Positions 45,990 through 55,834 of a stretch of DNA of 64,000 nt are shown here, piece by piece. Where the stretch lies: contig NZ_VCQU01000013.1 of NCBI RefSeq assembly GCF_012932915.1, positions 109,630 through 173,629 of the forward strand, given 5' to 3'. The translations under genes were made by a program, and so were the position numbers. A model generated the notes under the pieces. That model made no database searches. It saw only the letters and a list, made by a program, of their open reading frames with translations, and was not told where the DNA came from. The first letter of the stretch is position 1. Every line of letters begins with the position of its first letter. The stretch is from Antrihabitans stalactiti. GTDB taxonomy: Bacteria > Actinomycetota > Actinomycetes > Mycobacteriales > Mycobacteriaceae.

Positions 45990-47246
45990 ATGAGATCTGG
46001 GTGGGATCGCACTGGGTCCGCGTTGCTCGCGGTGTGCGTCGCAGGCAGTGTTCTTGCTGGCTGTGGTTCGACGAAACAAGGCGAGGCGAAGCCGGCGGAG
46101 ATCGACGTCCGGACCCTCGATGTCGGCAGCTACGGAACCCATCCGTTGCCGGTGCCCGAGAACAATCGCGAAACGTACGGGCGAATCATCGAAGCGGTCC
46201 ACACTGCGGATGCGGTTGCGAGTCCGTACAAGATCGATCCGGCGTTGCGCTGGTGGTCCGGTGCGGAGCCGCGGCCCGATGCCAAGTCGGCGACGGGGAC
46301 CCTCGCCGACGTCACGCTGCCCGTCCTCGAGAAAGAGGGCTTCATCGTCGGCTACGCGGTCGGTGGTCGATCGGAGAAGTTCCCGGACGAAGGTAAGCCG
46401 AAGGTCGGCGACGCGCGAGCGATCACGATCAACTTGCTGCGCTTTCCCGACGAGGCCTCTGCAAAGCGCGCCGCAGAAGGCATCGACGCTGCAGATTTCG
46501 GCATCTCGCCCGAGAACGTGCGTGTCGACATCCCCAAGTACTCGGACGCGCACAGCCATTGGCGTCCGAACGTCCCGACGTTGGGATCGACTATCTCCCA
46601 CGGGGTTTGGGTGATCAGCGTGTACGCCGAGCACACGAGCCCCGACAAGTCGGCGCTGATCGACCTCGTGACCAAGACGTTCGATGCTCAAATTCCGCTG
46701 CTGGACTCGTTCAAGCCGACGCCTGCCGACAAGATCTCGAGCCTGCCGCTGGACGCGACCGGGTTGCTGCGCCGGACGCTGCCATACAAGCCTGAACTCT
46801 GGCCGTATCCGGCCGTCGAATTCGAGGATCCGGGCAGCGCAATCATCGAATCCGGCAACGTAAGCCGCGAAGTCGGCATCGTCTACACCGGCATCGGCGG
46901 CCTGCACTCGTCGACAGACAAAGAGAAGGCGACCAAGCTCTTCGACGCCGTCGGGCTCGAATATTGGGCCGCGGTCGATGTCGGGACGTTCCTCTACAAG
47001 GTCCGTGACGAAGCTGCCGCCAAGCAACTCGTCGACAACAACTTCGGCGACGACCCTGACAACAAAAGCGACATCGACGGACCCACTGGCGTGCCCAGCG
47101 CCAAGTGCTTCGAATACCAGAACACCGCCGTCTTCCGTTGCAGCGTGATCTACCGCAACTACGTCGGTACCGTCATCAGCGACGACGAAGCCGACGTCCG
47201 CCACAAGGCCGCCGCGCAGTACGCCCTCCTCGCGAATAGCCAGTGA
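45990..47246 (+). CDS. DUF7373-like lipoprotein C
   Basis: 418 residues from the ATG at 45990. Lipobox VLAGC near residue 25. It is a more distant paralog of the two lipoproteins at 32380-34828: IDVRTLDVGSYGT, FPDEASAKRAAEGI, LLDSFKPTPADKISSLPLDATGLLRRTLP and a C-terminal HKAAAQYALLANS correspond. TAGCGT at 45977-45982 may be the -10 of a leaderless transcript. It interrupts the rho-rpmE adjacency found in mycobacteria. Function unknown. Confidence 0.7.
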   Translation: MRSGWDRTGSALLAVCVAGSVLAGCGSTKQGEAKPAEIDVRTLDVGSYGTHPLPVPENNRETYGRIIEAVHTADAVASPYKIDPALRWWSGAEPRPDAKSATGTLADVTLPVLEKEGFIVGYAVGGRSEKFPDEGKPKVGDARAITINLLRFPDEASAKRAAEGIDAADFGISPENVRVDIPKYSDAHSHWRPNVPTLGSTISHGVWVISVYAEHTSPDKSALIDLVTKTFDAQIPLLDSFKPTPADKISSLPLDATGLLRRTLPYKPELWPYPAVEFEDPGSAIIESGNVSREVGIVYTGIGGLHSSTDKEKATKLFDAVGLEYWAAVDVGTFLYKVRDEAAAKQLVDNNFGDDPDNKSDIDGPTGVPSAKCFEYQNTAVFRCSVIYRNYVGTVISDDEADVRHKAAAQYALLANSQ

Positions 47247-47450
47247 CATGGTTCCTCGGACTACGGCATGAATGGCGCTTCCACTTCGTTGGATCGATTG
47301 AATGTCACATTGATGCGGTGTGGAACAAAGGGAGCTACCGACGAGTTATAGGTTCGTCGAGCGTTCTGGCATACTGAGCGGTCGAAGTCCGGTTCCGGTT
47401 CACGTCCTCGAATGGCGAGGGCGACCCGGCGACCAATGTGAGAGGACACC

Positions 47451-47690
47451 ATGAAGGCAGGAATTCACCCCAACTACGTCGCGACCACGGTCGTGTGCGG
47501 TTGTGGGAACACGTTCGAAACGCACAGCACCAAGGAGTCGGGCCAGATCCACGTCGAGGTCTGCTCGCAGTGCCACCCGTTCTACACCGGCAAGCAGAAG
47601 ATTCTCGACACCGGTGGTCGCGTCGCACGCTTCGAGGCTCGCTACGGCAAGCGCGCCGAAAAGGGCGCCAAGAAGTCCGAAAACGCTTAG
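47451..47690 (+). CDS. rpmE: 50S ribosomal protein L31
   Basis: 79 residues, GAGAGGA upstream of ATG. The Zn-ribbon form: CGC near residues 16-18 and CSQC near 37-40 provide the four Cys ligands. The [11 protein letters not shown] start is typical. It is followed directly by a strong hairpin terminator and then prfA. The 200 nt upstream hold no gene; GGCATACTG near 47367 is a possible -10 region. Confidence 0.97.
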   Translation: MKAGIHPNYVATTVVCGCGNTFETHSTKESGQIHVEVCSQCHPFYTGKQKILDTGGRVARFEARYGKRAEKGAKKSENA

Positions 47691-47697
47691 CTTCCTC

Positions 47698-47745
47698 GCC
47701 GACGCCCGTCCTGTTGCTGTTTACAGGCCGGGCGTCGGCTTTTTT
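47698..47745 (+). terminator. intrinsic terminator after rpmE
   Basis: GCCGACGCCCG (47698-47708) pairs with CGGGCGTCGGC (47729-47739), loop of 20 nt, followed by six T. It should end the rpmE transcript, only 24 nt before the prfA start, so prfA needs read-through or a promoter inside this interval. Confidence 0.8.
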
Positions 47746-47768
47746 GTACGCCGAGAAGGAAGCGAATC

Positions 47769-48848
47769 ATGACTGACAACACTCGCGCGTCGGCGATCGA
47801 CGACATCCTCGCCGAGCATGCCAGCTTGGAACTGCAGCTCGCCGATCCGGCGCTCCACAACAATCCTGGCGCCGCGCGCCGAGTAGGCAAGCGCTTCGCA
47901 GAACTTGCGCCCGTCATGTCTGCGCACGCCAAGCTCCAGGCCGCGCGCGACGACCTCGAGGCCGCGAAAGAGCTTGCGGCTGACGACAGCAGCTTCGCCG
48001 CCGAGATCCCCGAGCTGGAGGCTGCGGTCGAGACGCTGGACCAGACGCTGACCGACCTGCTGGCACCGCGCGATCCGCACGATGCCGACGACGTCGTGCT
48101 GGAGGTCAAATCCGGCGAAGGCGGCGAGGAATCGGCTCTGTTCGCAGCCGACCTTGCCCGGATGTACGTCCGTTACGCGGAGCGGCGCGGCTGGCGTGTC
48201 GAGATTCTCGACGCGAACATCTCCGACCTGGGCGGATACAAAGAGGCCACCCTCTCGATCAAAACCAAGAACGCGGACCGCGACGGGGTGTGGTCGCGGC
48301 TGAAGTTCGAAGGTGGCGTGCACCGGGTTCAACGGGTGCCGGTGACGGAATCGCAGGGTCGTGTGCACACCTCTGCCGCGGGCGTACTGATCTACCCCGA
48401 GCCGGACGAGGTCGAAGAGGTAGAGATCGACGAGACCGATCTGCGCATCGACGTCTATCGATCGTCGGGCAAGGGTGGTCAGGGCGTGAACACGACCGAC
48501 TCGGCCGTGCGCATCACGCATCTGCCGACCGGCATCGTCGTCACCTGCCAGAACGAGCGGTCGCAGCTGCAGAACAAAGCGCGCGCCATGATCGTGCTTG
48601 CGGCCCGGCTGCAGGCGCTCGCTGAGGAACAGGCTGACGCAGAAGCCTCCGCTGGGCGAGCGAGCCAGGTACGGACCGTCGACCGTTCGGAACGGATCCG
48701 CACGTACAACTTCCCGGAGAACCGCATCACCGATCACCGCATCGGCTTCAAGGCGCACAATCTCGACGCGGTGCTCGACGGCGAGTTGGATGCCCTGCTC
48801 GACGCGCTCCGCCAGGCCGACCGAGAGGCGAGGCTCGCGGTCGACTGA
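47769..48848 (+). CDS. prfA: peptide chain release factor 1
   Basis: 359 residues. The GGQ motif lies in [17 protein letters not shown] near residue 235, and the codon-recognition region of RF1 precedes it. It releases nascent chains at UAA and UAG. The modifying methyltransferase gene prmC follows 25 nt downstream, the usual pairing. The ribosome binding site is GAGAAGGAA. Confidence 0.97.
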   Translation: MTDNTRASAIDDILAEHASLELQLADPALHNNPGAARRVGKRFAELAPVMSAHAKLQAARDDLEAAKELAADDSSFAAEIPELEAAVETLDQTLTDLLAPRDPHDADDVVLEVKSGEGGEESALFAADLARMYVRYAERRGWRVEILDANISDLGGYKEATLSIKTKNADRDGVWSRLKFEGGVHRVQRVPVTESQGRVHTSAAGVLIYPEPDEVEEVEIDETDLRIDVYRSSGKGGQGVNTTDSAVRITHLPTGIVVTCQNERSQLQNKARAMIVLAARLQALAEEQADAEASAGRASQVRTVDRSERIRTYNFPENRITDHRIGFKAHNLDAVLDGELDALLDALRQADREARLAVD

Positions 48849-48873
48849 CGGCTCGCATGGCAGGCTGTACCTC

Positions 48874-49758
48874 GTGAGTCGTCAACCACTTCGTCCCGCC
48901 CTGCTCGAAGCGGTCGGGCAACTCGCTGCCGCGGGCGTGCACAGTCCTCGATACGACGCCGAGGAGCTTGCTGCTTCGTTGATCGGCGTCGAGCGGACGC
49001 GACTCGGGTTGGTGCCTCTCGTCGAACCCGCAGTGCTGGAGGCATATCGCAAGATGGTCGATCAGCGCGCCAAACATATTCCGTTGCAGTACATCACCGG
49101 CTTGTCGGCGATGGGAGACATTGACGTCGAGGTCGGACCTGGCGTCTTCGTGCCACGTCCGGAGACCGAGTTGCTGCTCGCGTGGGCACTTGCGTTCCTC
49201 GAATCGTGCGTCCGACGGGCCCCGGTCGTGCTCGACCTGTGCACCGGTTCGGGTGCACTCGCGCTCGCAATTGCGCATGCACGTCCGGATGCGACCGTCC
49301 ATGCCGTGGAGATCGATCCGCGTGCGCTCGTCTGGACCGAGCGCAACGCCACGTTGCGTGCCCGCGAGGGTGACACGCCGATCATCGTCGTGGCGGGCGA
49401 TGTGACGGACCCCGCGCTGTGCACTGCGCTCGATGGGACAGTCGATGTCGTCGTCGCGAATCCGCCCTACATCCCGACCGGCGTCGTCCTCGACCCCGAA
49501 GTTGCCGAGCACGATCCCCATCTCGCGCTTTTCGCCGGTCCCGAAGGTATGGACGTGATCACGCCGATGATTCCGAACATTGCTCGTTGGTTGCGGGCGG
49601 GCGGGGGCGTGGCGATCGAGCACGACGATTCGGCGGGGACGAAGACTGCGGCGTTGCTCGCCGAGCACGGAGACTTCGTCGACATCGCCGAGCATTTCGA
49701 TCTTGCCGGTAAGCCGCGCTTCGTTGTCGCGGCACGGTCGGGAAGGATCGAAGCGTGA
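48874..49758 (+). CDS. prmC: release factor glutamine methyltransferase
   Basis: 294 residues from GTG 48874. The SAM-binding motif is LDLCTGSGALALA and the substrate-binding NPPY motif is at 196-199. PrmC methylates the Gln of the GGQ motif in RF1 and RF2. The stop overlaps the GTG of the next gene (GTGA), so the two are coupled. Confidence 0.93.
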   Translation: MSRQPLRPALLEAVGQLAAAGVHSPRYDAEELAASLIGVERTRLGLVPLVEPAVLEAYRKMVDQRAKHIPLQYITGLSAMGDIDVEVGPGVFVPRPETELLLAWALAFLESCVRRAPVVLDLCTGSGALALAIAHARPDATVHAVEIDPRALVWTERNATLRAREGDTPIIVVAGDVTDPALCTALDGTVDVVVANPPYIPTGVVLDPEVAEHDPHLALFAGPEGMDVITPMIPNIARWLRAGGGVAIEHDDSAGTKTAALLAEHGDFVDIAEHFDLAGKPRFVVAARSGRIEA

Positions 49759-50417
49759 GTACCGTCTATGACACAGGGGATCCCGCGTCCCGCGCAGCCG
49801 GACTGGATGCGGCGACGCGGATGCTCAAAGGCGGCCGGCTCGTCGTGCTGCCGACCGACACGTTGTACGGAATTGCCGCCGACGCGTTCGACAGCTCTGC
49901 GGTGAACGCGCTGCTACGTGCGAAACACCGCGGTCGCGACATGCCGGTTCCAGTCCTTGTCGGCTCGTGGAACACGATCGATGGTCTGGTGTTGTCGGTC
50001 CGCCCGCAGGCGCGCGAACTGATCCGTGCGTTCTGGCCAGGTGGGTTGAGTTTGGTTGTCCAGCAGGCTCCTTCACTTGCCTGGGATCTGGGGGACACCC
50101 GAGGGACGGTCATGCTCCGGATGCCGTTGCATCCCGTTGCGCTGGACCTGCTGCGCGAAATCGGTCCGCTGGCGGTGTCGAGCGCGAACGTGTCGGGATC
50201 GCCGCCTGCGCGCACGGTCGACGAAGCGCGTGAGCAATTCGGTGAAGCTGTGGGTGTCTATCTCGACGGTGGCGAGTCGGTGGATCCGGTCGCGTCGACG
50301 ATCGTCGATCTCACTGGCGATCAACCGCGCATACTGCGTGAAGGCGCAGTGGCAACGGCGGATATCGCCGACGTCCTCGGTATGCCTGTGGAAACACTGG
50401 AAGGAAAGAAGCAGTGA
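49755..50417 (+). CDS. L-threonylcarbamoyladenylate synthase (Sua5/YwlC/TsaC)
   Basis: 220 residues from GTG 49755. The YrdC fold motifs are [28 protein letters not shown], and [21 protein letters not shown]. It makes threonylcarbamoyl-AMP for the t6A37 modification of tRNAs that read ANN codons. Its stop overlaps the glyA start (GTGA). Confidence 0.92.
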   Translation: MSTVYDTGDPASRAAGLDAATRMLKGGRLVVLPTDTLYGIAADAFDSSAVNALLRAKHRGRDMPVPVLVGSWNTIDGLVLSVRPQARELIRAFWPGGLSLVVQQAPSLAWDLGDTRGTVMLRMPLHPVALDLLREIGPLAVSSANVSGSPPARTVDEAREQFGEAVGVYLDGGESVDPVASTIVDLTGDQPRILREGAVATADIADVLGMPVETLEGKKQ

Positions 50418-51712
50418 ACGAGCCGAGGTTCTGGGGACCGGACTTTGCCGAACTCGAGCAGACCGATCCCGAGATTGCATCGATAGTCCTCGCCGAACTG
50501 GACCGCCAGCGTTCGGGGCTGCAGCTGATTGCCAGCGAGAATCTGACCAGCCCTGCGGTTTTGGCGACACTCGGCTCGACGCTGAGCAACAAGTACGCGG
50601 AGGGCTACCCAGGTCACCGGTACTACGGGGGTTGCGCTGAGGTCGACAAGGCCGAAAATCTGGCCATCGAGCGGGCGAAGGCGCTGTTCGGCGCCGAGCA
50701 TGCGAACGTGCAGCCGCACTCCGGTGCCAGTGCGAATCTCGCCGTCTACGCCGCGTTCGCGCAGCCGGGAGACCCGATTCTCGCCATGAGCTTGCCCCAC
50801 GGCGGGCACCTCACCCACGGCTCGCGCGTCAGCTTCTCGGGTAAATGGTTCACGCCGACGCCCTATCACGTCGATAAGCGGACCGAACTGATCGATTACG
50901 ACGAGGTCCGCGATCTGGCGCTCGCGACGCGACCCAAGATCATCGTCGCCGGTGCCACCGCCTATCCGCGGCTGATTGATTTCGCCGCTTTCCGCTCGAT
51001 TGCCGACGAGGTCGACGCCATTCTGTGGGTCGACGCCGCGCATTTCATCGGCTTGGTTGCGGGCAAGGCGATTCCGTCGCCGGTGCCTTATGCCGACGTC
51101 GTTTCCGCGACGACGCACAAGGTGTTGCGCGGACCGCGCGGTGGCATGTTGCTGTGCCGCGCCGAGCATGCTCGCGCGATCGACAAGGCGATCTTCCCGT
51201 TCAGCCAGGGCGGGCCGCTCATGCATTCCATCGCAGGTAAGGCGGTCGCGTTCAAGGAAGCTGCGACGCCCGCGTACCAGGTCTATGCCTCGAACGTCAC
51301 AGCAAACGCCGCGACGCTTGCGAAGTCGCTGGAAGCCCACGGCATGCGAGCAGTATCGGGTGGCACAGACACCCATCTCGCTTTGATCGATCTTCGCGCG
51401 GTTGGAGTAACGGGAGCCGACGCCGAGCGGCGCTGCGATGCTGCCCGGATCACCTTGAACAAGAACGCTATTCCCTACGATCCAGCACCCCCCATGGTTG
51501 CGTCGGGCATCCGTGTCGGCTCGGCAGCGCTGACGACTCAAGGCTTCGACGGTGCCGACATGGAGCGCGTCGGTGGGCTCGTCGCCCGCGCGGTCCGGGC
51601 CGACAGCGCAACCGAAGCTGGTCAGCGTGAGCTGGCGTCCGTGCAGGCGGATGTGACAGATCTCGTGTCGGCCAAGCCTGCCTACCCACGCGGGGTCGAG
51701 TCTGCATCGTGA
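50414..51712 (+). CDS. glyA: serine hydroxymethyltransferase
   Basis: 432 residues from GTG 50414. PLP-dependent: the Lys is residue 236 in [14 protein letters not shown], and [17 protein letters not shown] with [11 protein letters not shown] are the usual N-terminal motifs. It interconverts serine and glycine and feeds one-carbon units to folate. Its position between the Sua5 and rfe genes, coupled to both by 4-nt overlaps, differs from M. tuberculosis, where these two are adjacent (from memory). Confidence 0.93.
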   Translation: MNEPRFWGPDFAELEQTDPEIASIVLAELDRQRSGLQLIASENLTSPAVLATLGSTLSNKYAEGYPGHRYYGGCAEVDKAENLAIERAKALFGAEHANVQPHSGASANLAVYAAFAQPGDPILAMSLPHGGHLTHGSRVSFSGKWFTPTPYHVDKRTELIDYDEVRDLALATRPKIIVAGATAYPRLIDFAAFRSIADEVDAILWVDAAHFIGLVAGKAIPSPVPYADVVSATTHKVLRGPRGGMLLCRAEHARAIDKAIFPFSQGGPLMHSIAGKAVAFKEAATPAYQVYASNVTANAATLAKSLEAHGMRAVSGGTDTHLALIDLRAVGVTGADAERRCDAARITLNKNAIPYDPAPPMVASGIRVGSAALTTQGFDGADMERVGGLVARAVRADSATEAGQRELASVQADVTDLVSAKPAYPRGVESAS

Positions 51713-52890
51713 GTGCCTCCGCCGACTCCGCCGCATTGGTGCTAGCGCAAGCCACCAGGGGAGCGGGGGTTCCGCTTCGCGAGCTGTTGCTGGTGATGTT
51801 GACCGCTGCGGTCGTGACGTTCTTCGCCACCGGCGGAGTGCGGTTGCTGGCGACCAAGTTCGGTGCAGTCGCGGTGCCACGAGACCGTGACGTGCACAAG
51901 ACGCCGATTCCGCGGATGGGTGGCGTCGGAATCTTCGCCGGAATGGTCGCTGCATTGTTGTTCGCCCAGCAACTGCCGGCTTTGGCCCGCGGATTCGAAT
52001 ACGGTGCCCGAGACATTCCGGCCGCTCTCGTCTCCGGCGCGGTGATCGTGCTGGTCGGCGTCATCGACGACCGCTGGGGGCTCGATGCGCTGACGAAATT
52101 CGTCGGCCAGGTCACGGCGGCGGGCATCCTCGTGCTCTTGGGTGTGAGCTGGTGGGTGATCTATTTCCCGTTCGGTGGGGGCACCATCACGCTCGACCCG
52201 CTGCAAGCAGGTCTGGTGACCATCGCGGTCACCGTTGTGATGGTCAATGCGATGAACTTCGTCGATGGACTCGACGGCCTCGCCGCTGGAATGGGCCTGA
52301 TCGCGGCGTTGGCGATCTGCGTGTACTCCGTCGGATTGCTTCGTGAGCAGGGCGGTGATGTCAGCGTCTACCCACCGGCGTTGTTGGCGGCCGCCCTCGC
52401 CGGAGCGTGCCTAGGCTTTCTGCCGCACAACTTCCAGCCGGCCCGCATCTTCATGGGGGATTCCGGGTCGATGCTGATCGGCCTGATGTTGGCGACGATT
52501 TCGACAAGCGCCTCCGGCAAGATCGGCCGCAACGCATACGGCATCAAGGATGTCCTCGGCCTGTTGACTCCGCTGCTCTTGGTCGGCGCGGTGATGTTCA
52601 TTCCGATCCTCGATCTACTGCTCGCAATTGTGCGGCGAACCCGAGCCGGAGTCAGCCCGTTCAGCCCGGACAAGATGCACCTCCATCACCGGCTCTTGCA
52701 GATCGGCCACAGCCATCGCCGGGTGGTTCTGCTCATCTACTTATGGGTTGGCGTGCTCGCGTTCGGTGCAGTCGGTCCGTCGCTCATCGACCGGCGAATT
52801 GTTGTGTTGCTCGTCGCAGGCGGACTGGTATTTGCCCTGGTCGTGACGGCTGTGCCGTCCTTGCGGCAGCATGATGACCAGCCTGGCTGA
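51709..52890 (+). CDS. rfe: decaprenyl-phosphate GlcNAc-1-phosphate transferase (WecA/Rfe)
   Basis: 393 residues with about eleven transmembrane helices. Conserved cytoplasmic motifs of the family are present: [14 protein letters not shown] (DD), [15 protein letters not shown] (NxxxFxDGxDGL), FMGDSGSM and the HxH-type [11 protein letters not shown]. It starts the linkage unit joining arabinogalactan to peptidoglycan by transferring GlcNAc-1-P to decaprenyl phosphate. It precedes the atp operon, as in mycobacteria. Confidence 0.92.
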   Translation: MSASADSAALVLAQATRGAGVPLRELLLVMLTAAVVTFFATGGVRLLATKFGAVAVPRDRDVHKTPIPRMGGVGIFAGMVAALLFAQQLPALARGFEYGARDIPAALVSGAVIVLVGVIDDRWGLDALTKFVGQVTAAGILVLLGVSWWVIYFPFGGGTITLDPLQAGLVTIAVTVVMVNAMNFVDGLDGLAAGMGLIAALAICVYSVGLLREQGGDVSVYPPALLAAALAGACLGFLPHNFQPARIFMGDSGSMLIGLMLATISTSASGKIGRNAYGIKDVLGLLTPLLLVGAVMFIPILDLLLAIVRRTRAGVSPFSPDKMHLHHRLLQIGHSHRRVVLLIYLWVGVLAFGAVGPSLIDRRIVVLLVAGGLVFALVVTAVPSLRQHDDQPG

Positions 52891-52910
52891 CATGTCCGTT
52901 TTGGGCGGAC

Positions 52911-52940
52911 TCGACAGCTAGGACGTCCATCTACTACACT
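52911..52940 (+). promoter_or_regulatory. promoter of the atp operon
   Basis: TCGACA (52911-52916) and TACACT (52935-52940) are separated by 18 nt. A second possible pair is TTGAAC 52955-52960 and TACGGT 52977-52982, spacer 16. Transcripts would have a leader of at least 100 nt before the 11-codon frame at 53053. Confidence 0.5.
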
Positions 52941-53052
52941 GTGTCGTGGACAGGTTGAACGGCCAAATGCCTGTGGTACGGTTTCCGCTGTTCGTCCGAG
53001 TGGTCCCCTTGCGGGCACACGGGCTTACGATTCGACCGAAAAGGAGTTGCAC

Positions 53053-53088
53053 GTGATCGACATCAGCGCGCAATTCCAAGACGGTTAG
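53053..53088 (+). CDS. possible 11-codon leader peptide upstream of the atp genes
   Basis: GTG 53053 is preceded by AAAAGGAG with 7-nt spacing, one of the best ribosome binding sites in the window, yet opens only 11 codons (VIDISAQFQDG) before TAG. The next gene starts 25 nt later with no comparable binding site. It may be a leader peptide that controls or couples translation of the atp operon. Confidence 0.4.
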   Translation: MIDISAQFQDG

Positions 53089-53113
53089 CCCACAGGCGGT
53101 TAGGTCTCAAGCG

Positions 53114-53320
53114 ATGGCGAGCGAGCCACCCAGCACGCGACAGCTTATCGGTCTCGGCGCCACCATCACGGGATCTGTGGTTGCAGGGCTGGTGCTCGGG
53201 TTCGTACTCGACGCGAGTCTGCATACCTCGCCGATCTTCGTTCTGGTCGGGCTGGCCGTAGGGATTGTATGCGCGGCAGTTTCGATGTTCGTGCAGTTTC
53301 GAGCGTTCTCGAAGGATTGA
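53114..53320 (+). CDS. small AtpZ/AtpI-like membrane protein
   Basis: 68 residues with two transmembrane helices (about 10-33 and 40-62) separated by a short loop (DASLHTSP). Size, topology and position at the head of the atp operon fit the AtpZ/AtpI group, which helps assemble the c-ring or imports Mg/Ca for it. No strong ribosome binding site precedes its ATG. Confidence 0.7.
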   Translation: MASEPPSTRQLIGLGATITGSVVAGLVLGFVLDASLHTSPIFVLVGLAVGIVCAAVSMFVQFRAFSKD

Positions 53321-53331
53321 GGAAGAGGCAG

Positions 53332-53775
53332 ATGGCGATGGCGCCAACAAGTCCCACTCCGCTACCGGACGAAGGTAGCGATGGGGGAGTCACGGTTCCC
53401 GGGAATCCGATCAATCTGCGGCTGCCGGGGATCATCTCCATCGTTGCCGGCATCATCGCTCTGATGGTTTCGGGAGTCCTCGATCATCTTGTGATGGGCT
53501 TGCTCATCTGCGTCGGGCTCGCGCTCGGCCTTCTCAATATGTGGCTCGTGAAGGGCGCGGTTCTTCGAGTTACCGCGCAGGTGCATCCGAGCAAACAGCA
53601 GATGGCGATGTCTTCGGCCTCCAGGCTGCTCGTGATCACCGCTTTCGCGCTCATGATAGGTTTCCTGCTGCGGCCTGACGGTATCGGCGTCTTCGTCGGT
53701 CTGGCCATATCCCAAGTAGTTCTGATACTGACAACCACTGTGCCTGCACTGAAGGGACTTCGCCAGCAATCATGA
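53332..53775 (+). CDS. AtpI-like membrane protein (ATP synthase accessory)
   Basis: 147 residues from the ATG at 53332 (AGGAAGAGG upstream). A polar N-terminus is followed by four transmembrane helices (about 30-50, 55-75, 95-115 and 120-140). It occupies the position of Rv1303 in M. tuberculosis, annotated there as an ATP synthase I-type protein. Its stop overlaps atpB (ATGA). Function as an assembly factor is inferred from position. Confidence 0.65.
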   Translation: MAMAPTSPTPLPDEGSDGGVTVPGNPINLRLPGIISIVAGIIALMVSGVLDHLVMGLLICVGLALGLLNMWLVKGAVLRVTAQVHPSKQQMAMSSASRLLVITAFALMIGFLLRPDGIGVFVGLAISQVVLILTTTVPALKGLRQQS

Positions 53776-54521
53776 CTGACCAAGTTCTCGCCGAAACCAA
53801 AGTAGAGGTCGGCCACCATACCAAGGCAGAGTTCCTTGGAATGACTTTCAATCTCGACACGATTCTCGCGACCTCCGTCGCTGCATTGATCGTCATCGGC
53901 CTCGCGTTCTACTTGCGGGCAAAAGTGACCTCCGGTGCACCGAATAGTGTCCAGCTGTTCTTCGAAACAGTGACGATTCAGATGCGCGGCCAGGTCGAAA
54001 GCGCAATCGGCATGAAGATCGCGCCGTTCGCCCTTCCCCTTGCAGTCGCACTGTTCACATTCATCCTCGTGTCGAACTGGCTTTCAATTCTTCCGGTTCA
54101 GTACAAGACCGAAGACGGCGTCCGCGAATTGCTCAAGCCGCCTGCGGCAGACATCAATTACGTTTTCGCGCTCGCATTGTTCGTCTTCTTCTTCTATCAC
54201 GCGGCCGGCGTCGCACGGCGTGGCTTCTTCACTCACCTGAAGCAGCTGGCCAAGGGTCATATCGTGGCGATGGCGCCGTTGAACATCGTCGAGGAGATCG
54301 CAAAGCCGATCTCGCTCTCGCTCCGACTTTTCGGCAACCTGTTCGCCGGCGGAATCATGGTCGCGATGATCGCGCTCATCCCGCCGTACATATTGTGGGC
54401 GCCGAACGCAGTATGGAAGCTCTTCGACCTGTTCATCGGGTTGATCCAGGCATTCATCTTCGCATTGTTGACCATTCTCTACTTCGGTCAGGCAATGGAG
54501 CTGGAAGACGAACACCACTGA
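53772..54521 (+). CDS. atpB: ATP synthase F0 subunit a
   Basis: 249 residues with five to six membrane helices. The conserved Arg is in [14 protein letters not shown], followed by a C-terminal helix ([15 protein letters not shown]). It forms the proton half-channels facing the c-ring. The start overlaps the preceding AtpI-like gene. Confidence 0.96.
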   Translation: MTDQVLAETKVEVGHHTKAEFLGMTFNLDTILATSVAALIVIGLAFYLRAKVTSGAPNSVQLFFETVTIQMRGQVESAIGMKIAPFALPLAVALFTFILVSNWLSILPVQYKTEDGVRELLKPPAADINYVFALALFVFFFYHAAGVARRGFFTHLKQLAKGHIVAMAPLNIVEEIAKPISLSLRLFGNLFAGGIMVAMIALIPPYILWAPNAVWKLFDLFIGLIQAFIFALLTILYFGQAMELEDEHH

Positions 54522-54580
54522 TCCACACGATCCCGTCCACATCAGATAACTCTGGCTCGAAAAAAAGAAAAAGGAAGTGA

Positions 54581-54841
<261 letters not shown>

Positions 54842-54850
54842 CACCGGATT

Positions 54851-55330
54851 ATGGACAGCAAGAATCTCGCTGAAGGGGACAACTTCCTTGTCCCTAACGG
54901 CACCTTCTTCGTCGAACTCGCGATCTTCTTGATCGTGCTCGGTGTCATTTGGAAGTTCGTCGTTCCGCCGATCCGTGAGGTCCTGCAAGCACGCGCAGAC
55001 CTCGTGGCGAAGACGGCAGACGACAACCACCGTGCGGCGCGCGCATTTGCGGATGCAGATGCGAAGTACCGCAGTGAGCTGCTGAATGCGCGCACCGAGG
55101 CTGCCAAGATCCGCGAGGAAGCTCGCGGCGACGGCCAGAAGGTTCTCGACGAAATGCGAAAGACGGCCAAGGCGGAGTCCGACGCGATCCAGGCGAAGGC
55201 GGACCAGGAGCTGAGCGCTCAGGCCGACCAGGTTGCTGGTGCCTTGCGCCCCAGCATCGGCAGTCTCTCGGAGACGCTCACGAATCGCGTTCTCGGAGAG
55301 TCGTTCGCCAACCAACCAGGGCGAGGGTAG
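54851..55330 (+). CDS. atpF: ATP synthase F0 subunit b
   Basis: 159 residues: one N-terminal transmembrane helix (about 20-42) and a long, highly charged coiled coil to about residue 130. It forms half of the peripheral stator. A second b-type stalk gene follows 6 nt downstream. Confidence 0.93.
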   Translation: MDSKNLAEGDNFLVPNGTFFVELAIFLIVLGVIWKFVVPPIREVLQARADLVAKTADDNHRAARAFADADAKYRSELLNARTEAAKIREEARGDGQKVLDEMRKTAKAESDAIQAKADQELSAQADQVAGALRPSIGSLSETLTNRVLGESFANQPGRG

Positions 55331-55336
55331 ATAGCA

Positions 55337-55834
55337 GTGGGACTGTTTCTCGGACAGCTTGTCGGCTTCGCGGTCATCGTCTATGTGATCGTGAAGTACG
55401 TTGCACCGCCGGTGCGTGAAGCGATGGCGAAGCGGCAAGCCGAGGTGAACACGCAGATCAGCGAAAGCGAGCAGGCTGCCGCCAAGCTGGCCAAAGCCGA
55501 AAAGGCCCATGCCGAGGCAGTCGCGGAGGCACGCAACGAGGCCGCGCGTATCCGTGAGGATGCTCGCGCCGACGCTCAGCGGATTGCGGCGCAACTGCGC
55601 GAGCAGGCGGACGCAGAGGTCGAGCGGATCAAGCAGCACGGTGCCGAGCAGATCGCTCTGCAGCGGCAGCAATTGATCCGGCATCTCAAGCACGACCTCG
55701 GTTCTGCCGCGGTTGCAGAAGCCGGCGAGAAGGTTCGCGGACATCTGGCACAGCCGGGTGCGCGTGAACAAAGTGTCGATCGTTTGCTCGATGAGCTGGA
55801 AGCCATGGTTGGCAACAAGAAGGGAGTTTCGTAA
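55337..55834 (+). CDS. ATP synthase subunit b' (second b-type stalk)
   Basis: 165 residues: a membrane helix (about 4-22, LGQLVGFAVIVYVIVKY) and a long Ala/Glu/Arg coiled coil. It aligns with the N-terminal b-like part of mycobacterial AtpH (b-delta fusion). Here it ends in a stop exactly in the region that would link the two parts. TAA and the ATG of the delta gene overlap by one base, so the two proteins are made in coupled fashion. Confidence 0.85.
   Translation: MGLFLGQLVGFAVIVYVIVKYVAPPVREAMAKRQAEVNTQISESEQAAAKLAKAEKAHAEAVAEARNEAARIREDARADAQRIAAQLREQADAEVERIKQHGAEQIALQRQQLIRHLKHDLGSAAVAEAGEKVRGHLAQPGAREQSVDRLLDELEAMVGNKKGVS

Noticed and set aside
47251..47450. Possible riboswitch or zinc-regulated site upstream of rpmE
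   Set aside because: I found no convincing palindrome or conserved aptamer in this interval; the L31 here is the zinc-containing form, so zinc repression is not expected.
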